This document shows, piece by piece, positions 1 through 9,001 of a stretch of 13,886 bases of DNA. The stretch covers positions 1-13,886 of the forward strand of contig JACPQP010000559.1 in the NCBI GenBank assembly GCA_016190465.1, written 5' to 3'. Origin of the DNA: Chloroflexota bacterium (GTDB taxonomy: Bacteria; Chloroflexota; UBA6077; FW602-bin22; JACPQP01). The notes beneath the pieces are model-generated. The model was not told where the DNA came from and made no database searches. It saw only the letters and a program-made list of their open reading frames with translations. How positions within the stretch are numbered: position 1 is the first letter of the stretch; each line of letters begins with the position of its first letter. Position numbers and translations under genes: made by a program.

Positions 1-18
1 CCGAAGGAGGACCGCCTG

Positions 19-117
19 ATGGCGAAGAAGGTAGCACATCTCGGGGGGCGAGGCAAGCACAAGAAGGTTGATGGCACACCCCCCCGTCGCGTGGACAAAT
101 CTACGTCCGCATGCTAA
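19..117 (+). CDS. Small basic 32-aa protein of unknown function (candidate)
   Basis: This short ORF runs ATG to TAA over 32 codons and starts MAKKVAHLGGRGKHKK. I do not recognise the family. It is lysine/arginine/histidine-rich (six K, three R, two H), has a glycine pair near the start and ends in a cysteine. It has no hydrophobic segment, so a soluble, possibly nucleic-acid- or ribosome-associated peptide is conceivable, but that is a guess. Support for a real gene: a near-perfect Shine-Dalgarno (GAAGGAGGA, 3-11) sits 7 nt before the ATG, and a strong rho-independent terminator follows about 70 nt after the stop. A TGA at 17-19 overlaps the ATG by one base (TGATG), so an upstream gene outside the window could be translationally coupled to it. 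The reading as a gene rests on these signals alone. Confidence 0.5.
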   Translation: MAKKVAHLGGRGKHKKVDGTPPRRVDKSTSAC

Positions 118-187
118 CATGCATCAGGTGCGACCATCTCTGATGCCGGAAGGCGTTGAGCACAGGCGAGACCTGGACCCTATCCGG

Positions 188-219
188 AAAAGGGTCGGCC
201 AGGGGCCGGCCCTTTTTTT
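188..219 (+). terminator. Rho-independent terminator
   Basis: The stem arms are AGGGTCGGCC (191-200) and GGCCGGCCCT (204-213), separated by a 3-nt loop, with one G·U pair. They are extended by AAA/TTT pairing (188-190 with 214-216), and a run of seven T follows (213-219). This should end transcription of the short ORF at 19-117 or of an operon entering from upstream. It separates that unit from secA, which implies that secA has its own promoter between about 220 and 306 or is reached by read-through. I see no convincing -35/-10 pair in that interval. Confidence 0.85.
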
Positions 220-255
220 GGTTGCCGTCTCGCCCGGTCTCCGCGTCGCCACGTT

Positions 256-280
256 CCCCCTCTCCGCGTCGGAGAGGGGG
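256..280. repeat. Perfect GC-rich hairpin upstream of secA
   Basis: CCCCCTCTCCG (256-266), loop CGT, CGGAGAGGGGG (270-280): an 11-bp perfect stem with a 3-nt loop. There is no T-tract, so it is not a standard terminator. It continues into a CAGGGGGTGAGG motif and belongs to a repeat type of which a second, inverted copy lies downstream of moxR at 4046-4066. In the secA 5' leader RNA it would form a very stable hairpin about 40 nt ahead of the start codon, so an effect on secA expression is possible but not shown. Confidence 0.7.
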
Positions 281-312
281 CAGGGGGTGAGGTCCGGGCC
301 CAGGGGGTGAGG
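281..312. repeat. 12-bp direct repeat at the secA ribosome-binding region
   Basis: CAGGGGGTGAGG occurs at 281-292 and again at 301-312, separated by TCCGGGCC. The second copy supplies the purine-rich GAGGG (309-313) that serves as Shine-Dalgarno for secA, and it contains an in-frame GTG (307) that could be mistaken for the start. A repeat-family sequence thus appears to have become the secA translation-initiation region. Confidence 0.6.
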
Positions 313-318
313 GAAGCG

Positions 319-3045
<2,727 letters not shown>

Positions 3046-3990
3046 ATGGTGCGAGCGGTTGCCGAGCGCATAATCGCCAACGTCGAGCGCGCGATCGTCG
3101 GCAAACGAGGCGAGATCGAGCTTGCGCTCGTCGCCATGCTTTGTCAGGGGCACGTGCTGATCGAGGATGTGCCGGGGGTCGGGAAGACCGTACTCGCCAA
3201 GGCGTTGGCAAGGTCGGTTGGCTGCACGTTCAAGCGGATCCAGTTCACTCCTGATCTCCTGCCCAGCGATGTAACCGGCATCTCGATCTACAACCAGAAA
3301 ACCGGCGATTTCGAGTTTCGCCCCGGCCCGATCGTCGCGCAGGTGGTCCTGGCCGATGAGATCAACCGCGCCACCCCCAAGACGCAGTCGGCGCTGCTCG
3401 AATGTATGGAGGAGCGCCAGATCACCGTCGACGGGGTGACTCGGGCGATGCCGCGGCCGTTCATCGTCCTCGCGACCCAGAACCCCATCGAGTACGAGGG
3501 CACCTTTCCGCTTCCCGAGGCGCAGCTCGACCGCTTCCTGCTGCGCGTCCGCTTGGGATATCCGGGGATCGCGGACGAGCTGGCGATCTTGGACCGCCAG
3601 CAGATTGTCCACCCACTCGACACGCTCGAGCCGGTGGTCGACGTCGCGGAGCTGATCGCCCTGCAAGACTCCGTGCGCCGGGTCGTCCGCGTCGATCCCC
3701 TGGTGCGCGACTACATCGTCGCCCTGGTCACGGCCAGCCGGCGCCATCCTGACGTCCACCTGGGCGCGAGCCCGCGTGGCTCGCTTGCGCTCTTTCGCAC
3801 GGCGCAGGCGCGGGCGACCCTCTATGGCCGCGACTATGTGCTGCCCGACGACGTCAAGGCGCTGGCGGTCCCAGCGCTCGGCCACCGGCTGATCGTCGCT
3901 CCGGGAGCCCGAATCCGGAACGTCAGCCCCGACACCCTGATCGAGGAGCTGCTGCGCAGCGTCCCGGTGCCCGGGGCGCGGGTCCGATAG
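3046..3990 (+). CDS. MoxR-family AAA+ ATPase
   Basis: This 314-aa protein matches the usual MoxR length. MoxR proteins are chaperone-like AAA+ ATPases that often help assemble or activate partner proteins with VWA domains. Seen here: Walker A DVPGVGKT (41-48), Walker B VVLADEIN (100-107), sensor-1 ATQNP (143-147), the LDRF arginine-finger region (161-164, Arg163) and sensor-2 GASPRG (240-245, Arg244), followed by the C-terminal lid helices. There is no signal peptide or membrane segment. The ATG directly abuts the secA stop (TAGATG), so it is probably translated by coupling with secA. Odd context: MoxR genes are normally followed by DUF58 and VWA/transglutaminase-type genes. Here the next thing downstream is a repeat-filled convergent junction, so no obvious client is encoded beside it. 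The family call is firm; the client is unknown. Confidence 0.95.
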   Translation: MVRAVAERIIANVERAIVGKRGEIELALVAMLCQGHVLIEDVPGVGKTVLAKALARSVGCTFKRIQFTPDLLPSDVTGISIYNQKTGDFEFRPGPIVAQVVLADEINRATPKTQSALLECMEERQITVDGVTRAMPRPFIVLATQNPIEYEGTFPLPEAQLDRFLLRVRLGYPGIADELAILDRQQIVHPLDTLEPVVDVAELIALQDSVRRVVRVDPLVRDYIVALVTASRRHPDVHLGASPRGSLALFRTAQARATLYGRDYVLPDDVKALAVPALGHRLIVAPGARIRNVSPDTLIEELLRSVPVPGARVR

Positions 3991-4045
3991 TGTTGGTAGC
4001 GGAGGTCGGGTGCCAGATGGTGAGCATCGCATCCCCGGTCGCCGC

Positions 4046-4259
4046 CCTCACCCCCTACCCCTCTCCTCACAGGGGTAGGTATCGGCGGGGGTGCTCGGCG
4101 ACTAAAGTCGCGAGCTACCTTTACGAAGCCCGCCTTCGCGGGCTAACCCAGTCGGCGCAGGCCGACTTCGTAACGGTAGCCCGCGACTTCAGTCGCAGGG
4201 CACCCCCCCCCGCGATACCTACCCTTGTGAGCGTCGGGGAGAGGAGAAGGGGAGAGAGG
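4046..4259. repeat. Large nested palindromic repeat in the convergent intergenic region
   Basis: Nearly the whole space between moxR and the convergent ketopantoate-reductase gene is one imperfect palindrome. Left arm 4067-4119 (TCACAGGGGTAGGTATCG, then a G-run, then ACTAAAGTCGCGAGCTACC) pairs with right arm 4175-4230 (GGTAGCCCGCGACTTCAGT, C-run, CGATACCTACCCTTGTGA). Outside this, 4046-4066 (CCTCACCCCCTACCCCTCTCC-like) is mirrored loosely by the purine-rich 4237-4259. The CGACTAAAGTCGCG/CGACTTCAGTCGC motif resembles dispersed REP/MITE-like elements of environmental bacteria. No transposase ORF is inside. It could also act as a bidirectional transcription stop for the two converging units. Confidence 0.85.
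4121..4173. repeat. Three-way-junction core of the palindrome
   Basis: The centre of the palindrome is not a simple loop. TTACGA (4121-4126) pairs with TCGTAA (4168-4173). Enclosed are two separate perfect hairpins: AGCCCGC-CTTC-GCGGGCT (4127-4144) and AGTCGGC-GCAG-GCCGACT (4150-4167). Each has a 7-bp stem and a 4-nt loop, and they are joined by AACCC. The predicted fold, on DNA single strands or RNA, is a Y-shaped three-way junction at the end of a stem longer than 50 bp. Confidence 0.8.
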
Positions 4260-4321
4260 TCGGACCCCTGCCCGCCGCGCCGGGACCGCAACGAGAGGCG
4301 GAAGGCGGGACCTTGTGGCCG

Positions 4322-5449
4322 TCAGCCATCAGTGCGCTCATCTGCGGTTACCGTTCGTCCAGGTGCAGGAGCAGGCCGGGCGTGGCCCGAATCCAGACCG
4401 CGAATCAGGTCGCGGACGAGCGTCAGGCGTGGAACGGCAACCCCGACTCGTTCGGCTCGCTCCACGAGGTCGCCGAAGACCTGCTCCACCTCCAGCGGCC
4501 GGCCGGCCAGGAGGTCCTGCGTCATCGACGGCATCGTGGCGAGGCCAGTCGGCGCACTCGGACCGCCACCGAACCGGATCATCAGGGTGGCCACGGTCTC
4601 GGCTTCCGGTCGCTCATTGAGTAAGGGATTGAGTAAGGGATTGAGTAAGGAAAGGAAGGTTCGGATGGGGAAGCTGACGTAGTCGCCGACCTCCACGCCA
4701 CAGGCCGAGGCGATCGCCGCGGTCTCCCGGATGAGTGAGAGATACGCGCGGATCAGATGGGGATTCCCGAACATGCCCGGCGCGCTCATCCGGGTCAGGA
4801 CCGACACGCCGAACACGCCGGCCGCGTTGCACGCCTTCGACCAGAGGGCGCCGCGGATATCGGCCGGCACCTCGGCCGGGATGCCAGCCTTCCGCAATCG
4901 CTCCACGGCCGTGATGACGCGAGTCGAGGCCCGACCGTCGAGCTCGCCCAGGTAGGTCATGCCCCGGCTGGTAACCGTGATCGGCCCGTCCGGTTCGCGC
5001 TGGGCCCCCAGGATCGTCACCGCGCCGACCACGCGATCGGGACCAAACGCACGCGCCAGCAGGTCGTCCTTGAGGATGCCGTTCTGGACGCCAGCGACCC
5101 AGGCGGCACCATCGCCAGTCCGCGGCCAGGCCGCGTGGACCGCCTCGATCGCGCGGGGAAGCTGATGCCCCTTCGTGGCGAAGATCAAGCCAGCGCCTTC
5201 CGGGAGCGCCGATGGATCGTCCGCCACTTCGACGGAGCCAACGGAGGCGGGAGGGGGGGCAACGGGCACCTCCAGTCCGACGATGCCCTGAAGCCGGATG
5301 CGCCCCACACTGGCAAGACGAGTCGCCGAGGCCGGTGTAGCCAGAAGGGTCACGGGCTGGCCACTCGCCGCCAGGAGCGCGGCGAACGCTTGCCCGAGCG
5401 ACCCGGCGCCGACAATTGAGAGTATGGATGGGGCAGCTTCCTGGGTCAT
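4322..5449 (-). CDS. 2-dehydropantoate 2-reductase (PanE/ApbA) family protein
   Basis: This 375-aa protein belongs to the family that uses NADPH to reduce 2-oxo acids such as ketopantoate. It has an N-terminal Rossmann fold with GAGSLG (14-19), a lysine in ATKGHQL (Lys93), QNG (122-124), the catalytic-lysine segment WSKACN (Lys205, Asn208) and the C-terminal helical domain with SMTQDLLAGRPLEVE (308-322; Glu320 at the substrate-binding glutamate position). The usual second Asn of the NPLTAL-type segment is absent (GVFGVSVLTR instead), so the substrate may not be ketopantoate. It is longer than typical PanE (about 300 aa), partly through a repeated LLNP stretch (269-277). The start is set by the ATGA overlap with the preceding E1-beta stop, which indicates translational coupling and suggests it acts on a metabolite of that dehydrogenase system. 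Confidence 0.85.
   Translation of the reverse strand: MTQEAAPSILSIVGAGSLGQAFAALLAASGQPVTLLATPASATRLASVGRIRLQGIVGLEVPVAPPPASVGSVEVADDPSALPEGAGLIFATKGHQLPRAIEAVHAAWPRTGDGAAWVAGVQNGILKDDLLARAFGPDRVVGAVTILGAQREPDGPITVTSRGMTYLGELDGRASTRVITAVERLRKAGIPAEVPADIRGALWSKACNAAGVFGVSVLTRMSAPGMFGNPHLIRAYLSLIRETAAIASACGVEVGDYVSFPIRTFLSLLNPLLNPLLNERPEAETVATLMIRFGGGPSAPTGLATMPSMTQDLLAGRPLEVEQVFGDLVERAERVGVAVPRLTLVRDLIRGLDSGHARPAPAPGRTVTADERTDG
4616..4651. repeat. 12-bp tandem repeat, three copies, in coding sequence
   Basis: ATTGAGTAAGGG occurs three times head to tail (4616-4627, 4628-4639, 4640-4651, the last ending in A). Read on the minus strand in frame it encodes repeating LLNP. Because 12 is a multiple of three, copy-number change would preserve the reading frame of the PanE-family gene. 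Confidence 0.95.
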
Positions 5450-6420
5450 CGAGCCAGCTCGCGAATCGCCTTGGCGATCGCGTCGGAGTTGGGCACGATG
5501 GCCGCCTCCAGCGGCGGGCTGTACGGCGTCGGGGCGTGGGCGCCGTTCAGACGCCGGACCGGTGCGTCCAGGTAGTCGAAGCCGCGCTCCGCCACCTGCG
5601 CCGCGATCTCGGCGCCGATGCCACACGGACCGAACGCTTCGTCGACGATCACGAGCCGGCCGGTCTTGCGGATCGACTGGAGGATCGTCTCGAGATCCAG
5701 CGGCGCGAGCGTCCGTGGGTCGACCACCTCGACCGAGATGCCTTCCGGCGCGAGCACCTCGGCCGCTTCCAGAACCTGATTCACCATCGCCGCGATCGCC
5801 ACTACCGTCACGTCGCGGCCCTCCCGGGCGACCCACGCCTGGCCGAAGGGGATCAGGTACTCCTCGTCGGGCACCAGCCCTCTGGTGTTGAGCAGTGATC
5901 GGTGCTCCATGAACACCACCGGATCATCGCTCCGAATGGCCGTCTTGAGCAGACCCTTGGCATCGCGCGGCGTCGTCGGGACGACCACTCGGAACCCTGG
6001 TAGGTGGGTGAAGATCGCGTAATAGCTGCCCGAGTGATGCGTCGCCGCCGACCTCCCGATGCCAATGCAGCCCCGGAGCACGATCGGCATCTTCAGCCGA
6101 CCGTCGCTCATATACTGGATCCTGGCCGTCTGGTTGATCAACTCACCCAGCGCGTCCAGCGCGAAGTCGAAGAACATGTAGTCGACCACCGGCCGGCCGC
6201 CGACCATCGCCGCGCCAGTGCACAGCCCGGTAAAGCCCCGTTCGACGATGGGCGTGTCGCGCAGGCGCTCCGGACCGAAGCGCTCGTAGAGGCCGAGGGT
6301 CGTGTTGAAGTTGCCGCCCCGGGCGCCGATCCCCTCCCCCACGACGAACACGGACGGATCTCGGGCCATCTCCTCGGCCAGCGCCTCGCGGGCAGCCTCG
6401 GTGAACGTCAGCTCGCGCAT
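5446..6420 (-). CDS. 2-oxoacid dehydrogenase E1 component, beta subunit (copy 1)
   Basis: This 324-aa transketolase-like subunit pairs with E1-alpha to form the thiamine-diphosphate-dependent decarboxylase of pyruvate/branched-chain/acetoin dehydrogenase-type complexes. Seen: the MRELTFTEAAREALAEEM start typical of the family, VVGEGIG where GED is more usual, DTPIVERGFTG (Glu60), NQTARIQYMSDG, the conserved histidine region ATHHSGSY (His128/129), PTTPRDAKGLLKTAIRSDDP and the C-terminal domain VVDPRTLAPLD…VIVDEAFGP. I chose the ATG at 6420 because GGGAG lies 7 nt before it on the minus strand and homology begins there; an in-frame ATG at 6474 would add 18 unlike residues. It overlaps the end of the lipoyl–E1-alpha gene by 13 nt and the PanE-family gene by 4 nt, so the three are one translationally coupled unit. 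The exact substrate is not determinable. Confidence 0.93.
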   Translation of the reverse strand: MRELTFTEAAREALAEEMARDPSVFVVGEGIGARGGNFNTTLGLYERFGPERLRDTPIVERGFTGLCTGAAMVGGRPVVDYMFFDFALDALGELINQTARIQYMSDGRLKMPIVLRGCIGIGRSAATHHSGSYYAIFTHLPGFRVVVPTTPRDAKGLLKTAIRSDDPVVFMEHRSLLNTRGLVPDEEYLIPFGQAWVAREGRDVTVVAIAAMVNQVLEAAEVLAPEGISVEVVDPRTLAPLDLETILQSIRKTGRLVIVDEAFGPCGIGAEIAAQVAERGFDYLDAPVRRLNGAHAPTPYSPPLEAAIVPNSDAIAKAIRELAR

Positions 6421-7928
6421 GCGTCGCTCCCACCACTGTAGACGTGTCTCGTCGCCGTGGCCGGATCCGGCCACGGGCTCGCCTCCGCGTACTGGCGCGC
6501 GTCCGCGACGATGGCCTCGACTTCGGCGTCGATCCGGTCGAGCTCACCCGCGGTCGCCGCCCCGCCGGCAATCAGCCGCTCGCGCAATCGCTTGATCGGA
6601 CAGCGTCCCTGCCATTCCTCGATCTCCGCCCGCGTCCGATAGCCGGCGTCGCGCATCCCCTCGGCGTGCGCCCGGGTCCGGTAAGTGAAGCCTTCCAGCA
6701 GCGTTGGCCCCTCTCCGGCTCGCGCCCGGCGCACCGCTTCGCCGGCCACCTCGTACACCGCGACGACGTCGTTCCCATCCACCCGGACGCCCGGTAGGTC
6801 GTAGGCCACCGCCCGCTCGGCGACGTGCGGGTTTCCGGCCACGTTGTTCAACGGGACCTCGGTCGCGTACTGGTTGTTCTCGCAGACGAACACCACGGGC
6901 AACCGCCAGATCGCCGCCAGGTTGAGCCCCTCGTGAAAGGCGCCGTTGTTGGACGCACCGTCGCCGAAGAAAGCCACGCTGACCCGGTCGGTCTTGAGCA
7001 GCCTGAAGGTGTAAGCGGCGCCGGTCGCCAGCAGAATGCTCGGGCCGACGATGCCACTGGTGCCCAGCAGCCCGACCTCGGGGGCGAACAGGTGCATGCT
7101 GCCGCCGCGCCCGCGGGAGCAACCGGTCACCCGTCCGAACAGCTCGGCCATCAACTCACGGGGGCGAACGCCTTTGGCCAGGGCGTGGCCGTGTCCGCGA
7201 TGCGTGCTGAGGACCGTGTCGTCCGGCCGAAGGTGGGCGCAGACCCCGCTGGCGATGGCCTCCTCCCCCACGTAGGTGTGACAGGCGCCGTGGATCAGCC
7301 CCCGCTGATGGGCCTTCGCCAGCTCCTCCTCGCACCGCCGGATCTCGACCATCTGGCGATAGAGCGCAAGCAACCGCTCCTTCGTCAACACGCCACCGGG
7401 TTCGGCAGCCGCTCCTCCGTCCTGCTCCACGGCGCGCGGCGTTGGCCTGCTCACCTCCACCCGAGGCCGCGCAGCGCCCGGCTCGGTAGCTCCCGATCGC
7501 CCCAGCACGCCGGCCGTCGGCCCACGATCGCCGGAGCCCGAGTCGGTGGGAGAGGCCGGCACGATCGTCGCTGGGGTCGCCTGATGGGTGGACACACCAG
7601 CCCCTGCCGCGTCCTGACCCGGCGAGCCCTGCTCGCGAGCGATGGGCGACACACTCGATGCCAGGCCAAATGGCGCGGGCTCGCCCGGCCCAACCAGGTA
7701 GGCCAGCACCGTTCCCACCGGCACCTCGACGCCCGGCGGCGGTGAATCCAGCGGGATGCGCAGGATGCCGCTGTCGAGCGATTCGACCTCGTTCACCCCC
7801 TTGTCGCTCTCGATCAGGCAGATGACTTCGCCGGCCCGCACTGGCTCGCCATCCTGCTTCAGCCACCGGACGAGGCTCCCCGCCTCCATGTTCCACCCCA
7901 GCCGGGGCATCACCACCTCGACGGCCAT
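6408..7928 (-). CDS. E1-alpha subunit of 2-oxoacid dehydrogenase with N-terminal lipoyl domain (fusion)
   Basis: This 506-aa protein has two parts. Residues 1-80 form a lipoyl (biotinyl/lipoyl-attachment) domain, VMPRLGWNMEAGSLVRWL…, with the expected lipoyl-lysine in IESDKG (Lys43). Residues about 81-178 are a Pro/Ala/Gly/Ser-rich linker without a recognisable peripheral-subunit-binding domain. Residues about 179-506 are a complete E1-alpha: STHRGHGHALAKG (241-253), RGRGGSMH (272-279) and the thiamine-diphosphate/Mg motif GDGASNNGAFHEG (322-334) ending at ENN (350-352). A standard E1-alpha is about 320-370 aa and has no lipoyl domain. The start at 7928 is fixed by AAGGAGG, 5 nt upstream on the minus strand, and by the domain beginning at residue 1. 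It would need lipoylation by LipA/LipB or LplA encoded elsewhere. There is no frameshift at the linker, so this looks like a genuine fusion. Confidence 0.93.
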   Translation of the reverse strand: MAVEVVMPRLGWNMEAGSLVRWLKQDGEPVRAGEVICLIESDKGVNEVESLDSGILRIPLDSPPPGVEVPVGTVLAYLVGPGEPAPFGLASSVSPIAREQGSPGQDAAGAGVSTHQATPATIVPASPTDSGSGDRGPTAGVLGRSGATEPGAARPRVEVSRPTPRAVEQDGGAAAEPGGVLTKERLLALYRQMVEIRRCEEELAKAHQRGLIHGACHTYVGEEAIASGVCAHLRPDDTVLSTHRGHGHALAKGVRPRELMAELFGRVTGCSRGRGGSMHLFAPEVGLLGTSGIVGPSILLATGAAYTFRLLKTDRVSVAFFGDGASNNGAFHEGLNLAAIWRLPVVFVCENNQYATEVPLNNVAGNPHVAERAVAYDLPGVRVDGNDVVAVYEVAGEAVRRARAGEGPTLLEGFTYRTRAHAEGMRDAGYRTRAEIEEWQGRCPIKRLRERLIAGGAATAGELDRIDAEVEAIVADARQYAEASPWPDPATATRHVYSGGSDACAS

Positions 7929-7998
7929 CGCTCCCTCCTTTGCCGTGAACGACTCGAGCCAGAGGATCTCACCACCGGTGCATCCGGAGCGCGACGTT

Positions 7999-8075
7999 TC
8001 ACCACAAAGACGCGAAGAACACAAAGGGAGCTGCGAGAGATCTCCCGCTTCGTGTTCTTTGTGTGTTTGTGGTGA
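7999..8075. repeat. Dispersed palindromic intergenic repeat (CACAAAGACACGAAG type)
   Basis: The left arm, TCACCACAAAGACGCGAAGA then ACACAAAGGGAG (7999-8030), is matched by the reverse complement of 8042-8075 (CTCCC … TTCGTGTTCTTTGTGTG … TTTGTGGTGA) with about four mismatches, around a short GC-rich loop. This is the familiar 'accacaaagacacgaagaacac' type of dispersed palindrome found between genes in many environmental bacteria. It occupies the 167-nt gap between the SDR stop and the lipoyl–E1-alpha start, and could form a strong stem in the polycistronic mRNA. Confidence 0.8.
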
Positions 8076-8095
8076 GCCTCGTACTCCGCGGCCCG

Positions 8096-8923
8096 TCACT
8101 CGTCACCGGGCCACAGCCGGCTGCCGCCGGCGTTGAGCGCCAGGTTGCCGCCGTCGACCGGCAGGAGATGCCCGGTGATGAACCCCGCCGCGTCAGACGT
8201 CAGAAACACCGCCGCCTTGGCGATGTCCTCTGGCTCGCCGAAGCGCCCAAGCGGGATGCCCGCCAGCAAGCGCTCCCGCAGCTTGTCGGTGTTGAGGCGG
8301 GGATCGTCGAACATCCGCTGCACGGCTGGCGTGAGGGTCTGCGCGGGCTGAATGGCGTTCACGCGGATCTGGTATGGAGACCACTCCACCGCCAGCTCGC
8401 GCGTGAGCTGGTTGATCCCCCCCTTGGTCACGCTGTAGACGAAGTTCCCCCGGCCCAACGCCGAGCCACCGGCGATCGAGCTGACGTTGACGATGCTCCC
8501 TCCCTGTCCCCGCCGGATCATCCGGCGACCCGCCTCCCGGCAGCAGAGGAAGGTACCGTCGAGGTTGACCGCCACGACCCTGCGCCAGTCGTCGAGCGAC
8601 AGGTCTTCCGGGCGCGACCGGCAGCCGATGCCGACGTTGTTCACCAGGATGTCGATGTAGTTGAAGGCGCGGTCGAGCGCCGCGAACATCGCCAGGACCT
8701 CTTCGGCGCTGCCAACATCGCAGCGGACGGCCACGCAACGGCGGTCCAGCGTCCGGACCTCGCGGGCGGTCTGCTCGGCTCCTTCCACGTCGACATCGCA
8801 GATGAGGAGGTCAGCGCCGAACCGGGCCATCGCCTTGGCGATGGCGTGGCCGATGCCGCCGTTCGCCCCGGCGCCGGTGACCAGCGCCACTCGGCCGGCA
8901 AGATCGAACCAGTTGCTGCTCAT
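8096..8923 (-). CDS. Short-chain dehydrogenase/reductase (SDR), intact copy
   Basis: This 275-aa NAD(P)-dependent oxidoreductase is a classical SDR. Seen: the cofactor loop TGAGANGGIG (16-25; one residue longer than the common TGxxxGIG), NNVG (95-98, in place of NNAG), catalytic Ser in NVSSIAG (148/149), and YSVTK (Tyr163, Lys167) followed by the usual PVDGG end (255-259). ICDVD after the second strand suggests NAD(H) preference, by family analogy. The start at 8923 has GAGGTGA about 7 nt upstream. It lies between the E2 gene (78 nt away) and the lipoyl–E1-alpha gene. The substrate is unknown; a ketone/acetoin/diacetyl-type or hydroxy-acid reductase would suit the neighbours. Its C-terminal half is about 85% identical in protein to the truncated SDR at 12429-12840. 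Confidence 0.93.
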   Translation of the reverse strand: MSSNWFDLAGRVALVTGAGANGGIGHAIAKAMARFGADLLICDVDVEGAEQTAREVRTLDRRCVAVRCDVGSAEEVLAMFAALDRAFNYIDILVNNVGIGCRSRPEDLSLDDWRRVVAVNLDGTFLCCREAGRRMIRRGQGGSIVNVSSIAGGSALGRGNFVYSVTKGGINQLTRELAVEWSPYQIRVNAIQPAQTLTPAVQRMFDDPRLNTDKLRERLLAGIPLGRFGEPEDIAKAAVFLTSDAAGFITGHLLPVDGGNLALNAGGSRLWPGDE

Positions 8924-8962
8924 GGCACAATCACCTCACCCAGTTCTGGCCACGCCTCAGCA

Positions 8963-8996
8963 CCTGACACCCGACCCCCGACCCCTGAAACCCGAC
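8963..8996. repeat. Short direct repeat between E2 and SDR genes
   Basis: CCTGACACCCGAC (8963-8975) recurs as CCTGAAACCCGAC (8984-8996), with intervening ACCC-rich sequence. This fills the short gap before the SDR start codon. It resembles low-complexity dispersed repeats of the CCTGAAACCTGAAACC style and encodes nothing. Confidence 0.6.
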
Positions 8997-9001
8997 ACCA
9001 T

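Noticed and set aside
68..310. An 80-codon plus-strand frame overlapping the terminator and hairpin
   Set aside because: It reads through a rho-independent terminator and a repeat hairpin, has no Shine-Dalgarno, and conflicts with the better-supported short ORF at 19-117.
307..318. GTG at 307 as the secA start
   Set aside because: The GTG lies within the repeat and overlaps the GAGGG that best serves as ribosome-binding site for the ATG at 319/322; the extra residues MREA are not SecA-like.
4046..4259. CRISPR array or non-coding RNA gene such as tRNA
   Set aside because: There are no regularly spaced direct repeats with unique spacers, and the cloverleaf-like core lacks tRNA D/T-arm and anticodon signatures; it is a nested inverted repeat.
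5450..5836. N-terminal extension of the PanE-family ORF
   Set aside because: The open frame runs on inside the E1-beta gene, but the sequence is Arg/Gly/Asp-rich shadow. The Rossmann fold begins right after the ATG at 5449.
6421..6474. Upstream ATG (6474) for E1-beta copy 1
   Set aside because: The 18 added residues are encoded opposite the E1-alpha C-terminus and match no E1-beta; the ATG at 6420 has its own GGGAG and begins the conserved MRELTF.
7929..8099. N-terminal extension of the lipoyl–E1-alpha frame
   Set aside because: It is translated from the dispersed palindrome and intergenic DNA; the strong AAGGAGG marks the ATG at 7928.
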